Shown: positions 34,201-43,900 of the stretch, one piece after another
Layout of the letters: every line of letters starts with the position of its first letter
How positions within the stretch are numbered: the stretch's first letter is position 1
Program-made: the position numbers and the translations under genes
Origin: Pseudoxanthomonas suwonensis
Lineage (GTDB): Bacteria; Pseudomonadota; Gammaproteobacteria; Xanthomonadales; Xanthomonadaceae
Assembly (NCBI RefSeq): GCF_000972865.1
Contig: NZ_CP011144.1
Coordinates: 1,798,001 to 1,862,000 of the forward strand
Length of the DNA stretch: 64,000 bases
Reading direction: 5' to 3'
The notes under the pieces: generated by a model
The model's database searches: none
The model's input: the letters and a program-made list of their open reading frames with translations, nothing else
Told to the model about the DNA's origin: nothing

Positions 34201-34974
34201 CTCGCGCAGGCGCCGGTTGCCGCCCTCGGCTTCCTCCGGCAGCACCAGCTGCATCACCTGCGGCCAGGTCTCGTCGACCGCGCCGCCGGCACCGTACGCG
34301 CGCAGCACGTAGATCAGCGGGTCGCCGGTGCGGAAGCGGTAGCGCTCCGGCAGCTGGCCGTCCCATTCGCCCTCGGCGACGGCGGCCACCTCCAGCGGCA
34401 CGATGGCGATCGGTTCGATCAGGTCGCCGTCGCTGCCGCGGTAGATCGCGATCTCGTAGCGTTCGACGAAGGCGCTGTAGTTGCCGCGCGCATAGAACCG
34501 CACCGGGCGGGTGATGCGCTGGCCGTCGAACGGCAGCAGCGAGGTGGCCGATACCGACAGTTCCGGAAGGCCGGGATTGGGATCCTCGGTGACCCAGATC
34601 ACCCCGCCATCGGGCAGCGCCACCGAGAACCGGCCCAGGGCGGTGACCTGGCCGGGCCGCTCGCGCTCGACGGTGACGCGCCGGTCCGGCGCCAGCGCGC
34701 GGCCGGTGGCCGGCGCGCCCGGCGAGGTGGCCGGCAGTTCCTCGCCGCGCGTGCGCAACCGCAACAGGACGCCCTCGTCGCTGCTGCAGCCGGCGTCGTC
34801 GCACGCCGGTTCCGGCACGGCGCCCGCTGGTGGCGCGGTCTCGCCAGCCGGGAGTGCATCGGCCGGGGTGGTGGCGGCCGGCGCCGGATCGGCGGCCTGC
34901 GCGTTGGCCGCCGGCGCCAGTCCGTACAGCACGCCCAGCAGGGCGGCATCGAGCAGTCGCAGGCGCAGGGTCAT
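31246..34974 (-). CDS. Large outer-membrane beta-barrel protein, partner of the giant repeat protein
   Basis: A 1,242-residue protein with a signal peptide (1-26, PAANAQA). Residues about 27-120 form a Pro/Ala-rich acidic leader; about 120-360 is a periplasmic beta-domain (GNGLRQQNIALNGSRVRIHG, VDVSGEYFFGIGLADVTIAQ). From about 375 to the end it alternates aromatic strands and acidic turns typical of a very large barrel, with SDGRLAFYGKAKYKGRYLVT, DPDLYYPVYGDDST and GLGVTYVDENRAG, and it ends in an aromatic residue (FLNLVGVY) as BAM substrates do. It overlaps the giant gene by ATGA. I infer it is the outer-membrane exporter or anchor of that protein. Confidence 0.85.
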   Translation of the reverse strand: MTLRLRLLDAALLGVLYGLAPAANAQAADPAPAATTPADALPAGETAPPAGAVPEPACDDAGCSSDEGVLLRLRTRGEELPATSPGAPATGRALAPDRRVTVERERPGQVTALGRFSVALPDGGVIWVTEDPNPGLPELSVSATSLLPFDGQRITRPVRFYARGNYSAFVERYEIAIYRGSDGDLIEPIAIVPLEVAAVAEGEWDGQLPERYRFRTGDPLIYVLRAYGAGGAVDETWPQVMQLVLPEEAEGGNRRLREATERSLGTALSGEQAESQRLLDNVFAGNGLRQQNIALNGSRVRIHGRNLPDRASLTIDGHSYPVDLDRKFVAEYLMPVGQHDFEVALTGAQGDYAHTLSVDVSGEYFFGIGLADVTIAQNKVSSSVDRASVDPRYADDVISDGRLAFYGKAKYKGRYLVTAQADTTERDLERLFDGFGNADPQDIFRRLDPDLYYPVYGDDSTTWRDVDTMGRFYLRVDWDKNQALWGNYATGFTGTEYGQYVRSLYGGALSWRSLRANAWGDPATVLRAFGSQAQTAPGHSQFIGTGGSLYYLRHTDILPGSEAVTLEIRDTTTGRVENRVVLVRGADYEIDEMQGRVILSRPLAQITRDNVPTLTRDTPLDGFEQRLLVDYEWIPTGFDADDITAGVRGKHWFGDHVGLGVTYVDENRAGQDYTLAGGDLTLQVGKGTYLKAEYARTESYSAPVFFSDNGGLSFVQTNPLGPREGEARALEARANFKELGWTEEDWSTAAWWRRVDGGFSISRFDPGEEVTEYGAEVLGWITPNLKLYSRYSEAERGADSLVQVQGLLEWRVSDDGTFSTELRRVQEDRAGVDATGLLGAVKYSHRFGSSLELYGLAQVTLDDDDGRYEDNNALAVGGRYLFGNLSSVGGEVSSGDRGNAASLTAEYRLQPDHSIYGSYTWSTDTRRYDSLFNPNRQNGWTVGQRWRLSRQANLFNESQYLKDPDGSEGLANTFGMDFYPGVGWNLGFTLQDGELTNAGGGNIDRSAVSLNGGRTSADTDWQSKLEYRRDRGAEDRDQWVSTHRLVHKLSESLRIAARLNYADTDDNRDPLADARFIEGNTGFAWRPWDSVRWELFGRYTYLYDLASPGQVGGNDYDQKTQVLSFEGVYRHDQNWEVAGKLARREGEARYGRGSGAWFDSATDFAALQLRYEVVYAWHALAEYRWLDVQSGGTRQGWLVGLDRDIGKNFRIGAGYNFTEFSDDLTDFDYDHKGWFLNLVGVY

Positions 34975-37900
34975 GGCGTGCCCTCCGCTGCCGGGGGACC
35001 CAGCGGCGCGCCCGGGTCGGACTCGACTTCCACGGTCAGCCGTGCGCGCACCTCCGGCGGCAGCCGCTGCGCCAGCGCTTCGTAGACGGCCTTGGCGCGG
35101 CGCAGGCCGAGCGCGGCGTTGTACTCGCGGCTGCCGCGGCGGTCGGCATGGCCGATGATCGATATCGCCTCGCCGCCGCTGGCCGCGACCTGCCTGGCCA
35201 GCTCGTCGAGCAGCGGGTCGAAGCGCGGCGGGATGGTGGCCTTGTCGGTGTCGAACAGGAACGTGCCGAGCACGGTGCCACCCTCGCCGATGCCGGCGAG
35301 CAGCGAGGCCGGGTCGTCCGGATCGGCGCGCACGCTGATTGCCACCTGCGGGCGCAGCGACTCGTCCAGGCGTTCGCCCAGCAGCGCCTGCACCGCGGCG
35401 GCACGGGCCAGGGCCAGCGCCCCGGTCTCGCCGCTGGCGTCGATCACCACCTCGCCGCCACCGTGGCGGCGCACCTGCTCGGCCATGCTGTCCACCACCG
35501 CCAGGTAGCGCGCCTGCACCTGCGCGCTGCCCGGCGCGAACACCACCGTGCCCAGCGTCATCTCCACGTCGCGGCGGCCCTCGATGACCTGCTCGGGCAG
35601 GCGCACGCCGAAGTCGAAGCGGGTCGGCACGCCGCCGGTGATGCGGCGCACCTTCGGGTTCTCGGTGGTCAGTTCCGAACCCGGCGGGAGCGTGGCGGTG
35701 TCGACCTTGAGCACGAAGTTGCGGCCGCGCGCGGCCCGGCCGGCGTCGATGCCGACCAGGTGGTAACGGCCGTACTGGTCGGTCTCGATCAGCAGGCCCT
35801 CGACCGAGGCGATGCGCACGCCGGGGATGCCGCGCTCGTCGATGCCTTCGTTGCGCACCACGTAGTCGACCTGGTAGCCGTCGGCCGACTGCGCGACCTG
35901 GCGGCGCACGGTCGGCGCGGCCGCGGTCAGGCCCTTGGCGGCGTCGCCCCGGGTCTCCAGCGTGGTGCTGCCGTCGGCGGCCATGCGCACGGTGGCGCCC
36001 TGCGCGCTGGTCAGCACGAAGTCGCCGGTGAAGTCGGGTTCGCGCAGGCGCTGGCGGATCACCACCTCGTGCGCGGCGGCCGGATCGGCCGGCGACTGGC
36101 GGCCTTCGATCCGGCCCAGCTCGAGGCCGCGCAGCAGCGGCGCGCTGGCGTCGGGCACGGACTGCGCGCCGGCGCCGCGGTCGATCGTGGTCGAGCCGGC
36201 GATGTACGCGCCGGGGGCGAAGCCGCCCTGCACGCGCACGCCGGTGAGCGCGGCGCTGTCCTGCCAGGCGTCGCCGTCGCGGTCGTTGAACACCGTGCCG
36301 GAGATCAGGCTCTCGTCGAGCATCGGGTCGCTGCCCAGCACGACCTCGGCGGTGGCCACGTTCGAGGCCGGTCCTTCGTAGGCCGGGTCGTACGCCACCG
36401 CACGGTTGACCTGCGTGCCCGGCCGCACGCCGGCGCCGACCCGCATCAGGTAGCTGATGGTGGCGGTATTGCCGGCGGCCAGGTCGATGTCGGAGATGCG
36501 CAGCGGCGAGATGCCGGTGGCGGTGACCAAGCCGTCGTCGTCGCGGCCCTGCAGCGAGCCCTCGACGTAGGTGAAGCCGGCCGGCGGGGTGTCGATGATG
36601 TAGCCGTCGACCAGGTCGATCTCGCCGGTGTTCTCCAGGGTCAGGGTGTAGCGGACCAGGTCGCCGACGTTGACCTGGCGCACCCCGGCCACCTTGGTCA
36701 GGTACAGCTGCGCCGGCTCGTTCTGCACCTCCACCTGCGCCGCGGCGTTGGCGGTGACCTGGATGGTGCCGCTCACCAGGCCGGCGTCGCCCTGCGCCAG
36801 CACGGTGTTGACCAGCAGGCCGATGTCGGAGTGGACCTCCTCCTCGGTGATGACGTGCTCGTAGCTGTCGCAGCTGGCGACCTGGCCGGGCACCAGGGTG
36901 GTCGGCGCACAGGCCAGCGTTACCGGCGCGCCGCCCTGGAAGGTGTCGGTGACGGTGACGCCGGTGAGGGTGACGTTGCCGGTATTGGTGGCATTCACCG
37001 TGTAGGTGACCACGTCGCCGATGTTGCCCTTGCCGGGCGTGGCGTTGTCCACGGTCAGCACCGCGGTCTTGGTCGTGGCGATGGCCGGGCGCTGGATCAC
37101 CGGGGTGACGATCTCGGTGGCGCAGGCCGGGTCGGCGGAACCGGCCGGACAGGCCTGCGGTGGCAGCGGCGGCACGTCCGGCGGGGCCTCGGTCTGCACG
37201 GTGGCGGTGTTGAGCACCTGCCCGGCGTCGGCGTCGGCCTGGGTGACGGTGTAGGTGGCCACCAGCTCGCAGGTGCCGCCCGGCGTCACCAGCGGGCAGG
37301 TCAGGCTGTCCGGCGTGGTGATCGGATCGTCGATGGTGACGTTGGCCAGCGGCACGTTGCCGGTGTTGGTGGCGGTGACGCCATAGGTGAGCGTGTCGCC
37401 GACGCTGACCTCGCCGTTGCCGTCGGCATCGTCGTTGGCGGTGAGTTTCTTCTCCAGCGCGATCGACGGGCGGCTGACCGGATGGATCGTGTCGCAGACC
37501 GTGCAGGTCGGTTCCGCGTCGCCGCCGGCGGGGTTGCTGGGCACGACCACGTTGCGCGGCGCACCGGTGGCGTCGGCATCGACCGTGGCGGTGTAGGTGA
37601 AGTCGTAGCTGCCCGGGAGGGTCCCGGCCGGCAGCACGCAGGTAAGCGCGCCGCTGCAACTGTAGGCGCCCGGGTTGGTGACCGCGCCGAAGGTCAGGCC
37701 CGGGTCGAGGGTGTCGACTAGGGTGATGTCCTCGGTCGTCACCGAGCCGCTGACCACGGTGGTCACGGTGTAGGTGATGAGCGTGCCCGGATTGACCGGC
37801 GTGGCGCTGGCCGGCGTGGAGGCCTTGGAGACCGTGCTGGTGGAGGCGACCACCGGGTTGTCCGTGTCGCACACGGTGCAGGTCACCGGCGGATCCACGC

Positions 37901-40900
37901 CGGGATCCTTGCTGGCCACGACGTTGTTGCCCACCGATCCGGTGGCGTCGGCGGCGACGGTGGCGGTATAGACGAGTGGGTAGCTGCCCGGAGGCGTGCC
38001 GGCCGGCAAGGTGCAGACCAGCGGGTTGGCCGCGTTGCAGCCGAAGGCGCCGGCACTGGTCACCGCACCGAAGGTCAGGCCCGGGCCGAGGGTGTCGGTG
38101 AGCGTGACCGGCTCGTGCAGGCTGGCATCGGCGACGGTGGCGGTCACCGTGTAGGTCAGCACGTCGCCGGGCGCCACCTCGGTGCCCGACGCCGGATCGA
38201 CCGCCTTGGCGACGGTGGTGACCGCGGGAACGACGGTCACCTCGGCATCGTCGGGTCCGCTGTCCACGCTGCCGCCGGCAACGGTGCCGCTGGCCACGGC
38301 GGTATTGGTGATCCGGCCGGACAGCAGGTCGGCCTGGGTCACCACGTAGCTCGCGGTGCAGGTGGTGCTTGCCGCGGGAGCCAGCGTGGTCACCGCGCAG
38401 GTGGGTGCCGGCACGGTACCGGAGCCGCTGAACGCGGTCTCGGTCACGACCAGCGCATTGACCGTCACGCCACCGGTGTTGGTCACCAGGAAGGTGTAGT
38501 CGATGGTGTCGCCGACCGCGGACACGCTCGTCGGCGTGGCGGCCTTCTCCAGGCTGAGCCCGGGCACGGCGGTGGCGGTGACGACCGCATCGTCCTCGTT
38601 GGTGAGCAGGGGGATGCCATCGGGTGGCGTCACCTGCGCACGCGCGGTGTTGGTCACCTGGCCGGCGTCGATGTCGGCCTGGGTCACCGTGTAGCTGGCC
38701 GTGCAGGTCACGCTGGCGTTGGGCGGGTAGCTGCCGGCGGGGCAGGTCACCACCGGCCAACCGCCGGTGCCGCTGAACGCGCGCTCCTCCACCACCGGGT
38801 CGGTGACGGTCTGGTTGCCGGTATTGGTGATCAGGAACTCGTAGGTGACCTGCTCGCCGGCCGCGGCCACGGTCGTCGGGGTGACTTCCTTGGCCAGCGA
38901 CGCCGAACGCAGGTTGTCCACGGTGACCTGGGCATCGTCGTCGTTGCTGGCCACCGGCCCGCCCGGGCCAACGGCATTCGCCCGCGCCACGTTGTCGATG
39001 CTGCCGGCATCCATGTCGACCTGGGTGACCTGGTAGGTCGCGGTGCAAGTGACCGAATCGCCCGGCGCCAGGGTTCCGGCAGCCGGCCCGCACACCACCC
39101 CGGTCATCGTGCCGCTGCCGCTGAAACCCGCCTCCTCGATGGCGATCGCGTTCACCGTTACGTTGCCGGTGTTGGTCACCTCGAAGCTGTAGGCCAGCAC
39201 CTGGCCGGCGGTGGACACCTGTGTCGGCAGTACCGACTTGACCAGCTGGAGTTGCACGTCCTGGTCCACGGTGACGGTGGCACTCGACGGCGGGCTCGGC
39301 ACGGCGGTGCCGTCCGGCGCCTGGCCATTGGCCGTGGCGGTATTGGTGACCTGGCCGGCGTCCAGGTCCGCCTGGGTGACCGCGTAGGCGGTGCTGGTGC
39401 AGGTGGTGTCGGCGCCGGGGGCCAGTTCGCTCACCGGGCAGGTGATGGTCGGCGCCGTGCCGGTGCCGCTGAAGGCCGTTTCGGTGACCGACAGGTTGTC
39501 GATGGTGACGTTGCCGGTGTTGGCCACCAGGAACGAATAGCTCACCGTGTCCCCGACCGCCGTCACGGTCGTGGGCGACGCGGTCTTGGTCAGGGCCAGG
39601 GCGGGCGCCGCAGCGGCGGTGAACTGCGCGCTCGATGGCGCACTGGCCGCGGGGCCGGCGTTGGTGGTGGTGCCGTCCGCTTCGGCGGTATTGGTCACCA
39701 CGCCGGCGTCGATGTCGGCCTGGGTGGCGGTATAGGTGGCGGTGCACTGCACCCGTTCGCCCGGGGCGAGCGTGGTGCGCGCGCAGTCCGCGACCGGTGG
39801 GCTGCCGGTGCCGCTGAAGGCCAGCTCGGTGACGACCAGGTCGTTGATCGTGGTGTTGCCGATGTTGCTCACCTGGAAGATGTAGACCACCTGCTGCCCG
39901 GCCTGGCTGACGGCAAGCGGCAGCACGGACTTGGCCAGGTCCAGCTGCACCTGGGCATCGACATCCACATCGGCGGCGTCGGGCGCGCTGACCACGCTGG
40001 CCCCGCCCGGATCGGTGCCCGAGACGGTGGCTTCGTTGTGGATCCCGCCCTGGTCCACGTCGGCCTGCTGGACCGTGTACGTCGTCGTGCAGGTCGTCGC
40101 CTGGCCGGGCGCGAGCGTGAGGTCCGCGCAGGTCGGCGGCGTCAGTGCACTGGTGCCGTCGAACGCGGTTTCGTTGATCTGCACGCCGTCGATGGTGATG
40201 TTGCCGGTATTGGTCACCTGGAAGGTGTAGGTCACCACGACGCCGGCCTGCGACACCTGGCTCGGCGAGACCGACTTGTCGAGAACGAGTTCGGCGAACT
40301 GGTCGCCGGTCACGCGTTTGCTGGACGTCACCGGGCCGACGACGTTGTCGCCCGGGTCCAGCGCCGTGGCCTGGGCGGTGTTGTTGACGAAGCCGGCGTC
40401 CAGGTCGTCCTGGTTGAAGACATAGGCGGCGGTGCACGCATAACTGGCCCCAGGCGCCAGCGCCGCCGGCTGGCCGCTGCAGTCCGGCACGGGCGCCGGC
40501 GTGTTGTTCCCGTCGAACGCCGTTTCGGTGACGGCGATGGTGTCCAGGGTCACGTTGCCGGTGTTGGTGACGGTGTAGGTGTACGCGATCGGCGTATCGG
40601 CCACGCTCACCACGTCCGGGGTGGCGGCCTTGACCAGGGTCAGCGCCGCATTCTCCAGGACGGTCACCTGTGCCTGGTCCTGGTTGCTCTCCACCGGCAC
40701 CGCCGTGGGCGACTGGCCGGTCGCGGTCGCGTCGTTGACGATCGAGCCCTGGTCCAGGTCCTGCTGGGTCACGCTGTAGGTGGCGTTGCAGTTGGCGACC
40801 GCCCCCGGCGCGATGCTGGTGGGCGAGCAGGAAATCGCCGACACCGCGCCGGACCCGGTGAAGTCGTCCTCGCGGATCGCGATCTGGCCGATCGTGACGT

Positions 40901-43900
40901 TGCCGGTGTTGGTGACCTGGAAGGCATAGCCGACCTGCTGGCCGACCGCGGACACCGTGGTCGGCGTGGCGGTCTTGACCAGCGCCAGCGCCGGGCTCTC
41001 GGCCAACGCCGTGGTGGTCGCATCGTCATCCGTGACCGCAGCGCCGCTGGGCGGGTTGCCCGACGCGGTGGCGGTGTTGCTGACGCTGCCCGCGTCCATG
41101 TTCGCCTGGGTAATCGTGTAGGTACGGCTGGCGCAGGTCATCGACGCGCCCGGTGCCAGCTGGCCCGGTGGGCAGCTCACCGCCGCCGGGTTCAGGGACG
41201 GGTCGTTCAGGGTGATCGTGGACAGCGTCACGTTGCCGGTGTTGGTGACCACGAAGCCGTACTGGATGGTGTCGCCGGCGTCGGTGACCGACGGCAACGC
41301 ACCCTGCGCGGTGGTCGGGGCGGCAGCGCTCTTGTCCAGCTGGATCTGCGGGCCGGCCGCGAGCGGGACGGTCGCCGTGTCCGGCGCGGAGGTGACGCGG
41401 GCGCTGGCGGGGGGCGTGGCCGACGCGGTGGCGGTGTTGTCGATCACGCCGTTGTCCATCTCGGCCTGGGTGATCGTGTGCACGCCGGTGCAGGTCGCCG
41501 TTTCGTTCGGGCCGGCGGCCTCCAGGACAGTACGGTCGCAGGTGACCGGCCCGTTCAGGTTGGCGTCGTTGATCACCAGCTGGGTCAGCGTCTGGTTGCC
41601 GGTATTGGTCACCACGAAGGTGTAGGTAATGGTGTCGCCGGCGTCGGTGACGGCCGCATCGAGGCCCTGGTCGATGCTGGGGCTGCCCGCGGTCTTGACC
41701 AGCGCCAGCGTCTGCACGGGAATCGGCAGCTGCACGGTGGCCGATGCGGTGGCCCGGCCTCCGTTCCACAGCGCTTCGGCCGTGTTGTCGATATCGCCGT
41801 CGCCGCCGCCGTTGGTGTCGAAGTCGAGCGGCGTCGACAGGTAGGTGCCGATGCAGGTGAAGTCTTCTCCCGGCGCCAGCGAGGTGATGGGCGTGGGCGG
41901 CGTGCAGCTCAGCGACGGCACGCGCGGGTCGACCACGCGTACGTTGGTCAAGGTGATGTTGCCGTTGTTGGTACCGGTGATGGTGTAGACGATCGGATCG
42001 CCGGGCAGCGCCACCGAGGCCACGTCGGCGGCCTTGCCGAAGGCCAGCGAGGGATTCTTGACGATCGGGATCGACAGGGTGCTGGTGGCCTGCAGGTTGA
42101 CCGGGCCGGACGGCCCGCTGACGGTGACGCCCGTCGCCGCCGCGGCGTTCTCGATGGACGTTTCCGTGTCGATGTCGGCCTGGGTGACCGCACGCGCCGT
42201 CCCCGTGCAGACCACGTCCACGCCGGGCTGGCCACTGCCGCCGAACAGCACCGACGCACCCGGCGGCAGGTTGACCGCTGGCGAAGCCGGACACGCCAGG
42301 CCCAGCGTACCGTCGCTGACGGTGACGTCGTTGACGGTGACGTTGCCGGTATTGGTCACCCGGAAGCTGTAGTTGACCGTCAGCGGCGCGGCGATGCTGG
42401 TCACGTCCGCCTGCTTGAGCAGGGTGATCGCCGGCTGGCGGACCGGCAGGGTGACTTCGTTGACGTCCGAATTGGTGAGGATGTCGGTGGTGCCGGCCAC
42501 GGTCGCGCTGACGGTGGCGCGGTTGTCGATCTGGCCGTCGTTGGGCTTGAAGTCGGTGCTGCCGCTGTCGATGTCGGCCTGGGTCACCGTATAGGTGCTG
42601 CTGGCGGCATCGCAGGTGAACGTCACCGTGCCGGCGGGCGGCAAGGAGGCGATCGGGTCGCAGTCCAGGCCGGGCAACAGGGAATCGGTGATCGTCAGGT
42701 TCAGCAGCGTCGTATTGCCGGTATTGGTGACGTCGAAGCTGTAGAGGACCGGCGAATTCGGTCCGGGCACCGAAACCACGTTCGAGCTCTTGCGCAGGAA
42801 CAGGCCCGGCGCGCGCGCAGGCAGGTCGACGATCCAGTCGTCGGAGTCGGTCGCCGTGACCGGATTGCCGTCGTCGAGGTACGTCGCCTGTCCCGTGACC
42901 GTGTTCAGGATCACGCCGCTGTCGGCGACAGGATTGCCCTGGTTGTCGATGTCCTGCTGCTGGACCGTATAGACATGGGTTCCGTTGCAGCTGAACGTCG
43001 CCGTCTGCCCCGGCGCCAGCGTCGGGATGACGTCGCAGGCCAGGGCGTCGATGACGGTGTCCTGGACGATCTGGGCGTCGGTGAGGGTGACCTGCGAATT
43101 GTTGGAGGCGGTGAAGGTGTAGGTGATCTGTTCGCCGACGCTCGAGACGAAGGTCTTGTCGGCGGTCTTGATGATGGTCGCCGTGCCCGGTCCCGTGTCG
43201 ATGTCGACAGCGGCGGTGTCGGTGTCGACCACCGGCCGGCCGTCGTACGTGCCGGCGGCGGTGGCGGTATTGACCATCACCCCGCCCGCATCGATGTCGG
43301 CCTGGGTCACGGTGTAGGTGGCCGAACAGGTGGCACTGGCGCCGGGCGCCAGGTCGAACGGCGCCGCGGGCGTGCAGGTGATCGGCCCCAGCCCTGCCTT
43401 GGGGTCGACGACTTCAATGCCGGCCACGGTGACGTTGCCCGCATTGGTGACCGTGAACGAATAGGTGACGACCTCCCCGGCGGCGCTGACGCTCGCAGGA
43501 CTGGCGGTCTTGTCCAGGTGCAGGCGTGGCGCCGGCGGATCCAGCGGCGTCGTTTCGCTGGCCTCGCCGCTGGCGCTGCCACCGGTCGGACTGGTGCCGG
43601 TCCCGAAGGCGATGTTGTCGATGTTGCCGCTGCCGCCGCCGTAGCTGTCGATGTCCGCCTGGGTGATTACATAGGTGTTGCCGGTGCACAGCACGTCCGC
43701 CGGCGGCGCGGGGCTGCCGACCAGCACCGATTGTCCCGGCGCCAGCGGCCCGATCGGCCCGCAGCTGAGGCCGGGCAGCAGCGGATCGACGATGGTGACG
43801 CTCTGGATGGTGGCATTGCCGTTATTGGTGATGGTGAAGTTGTAGGTGATCGTCTCCCCGGCGCTGCCCTGACCGCTGCCATTGGTGTCGGCCAGGGTGC

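Noticed and set aside
30367..35085. 1,572-codon plus-strand frame over the barrel gene
   Set aside because: Antisense shadow of a GC-rich coding sequence; Ala/Val/Gln/Arg-rich and lacks any recognisable domain.
34830..37721. 963-codon plus-strand frame antisense to the giant gene
   Set aside because: Same reason: antisense GC shadow of repeats, with the giant protein clearly coding on the opposite strand.
31246..40437. 3,063-codon open frame on the minus strand
   Set aside because: Its last 1,242 codons are the barrel gene; the upstream 5.5 kb is the giant gene read in another frame, Arg/Gly/His-rich without domains. High GC suppresses stop codons.
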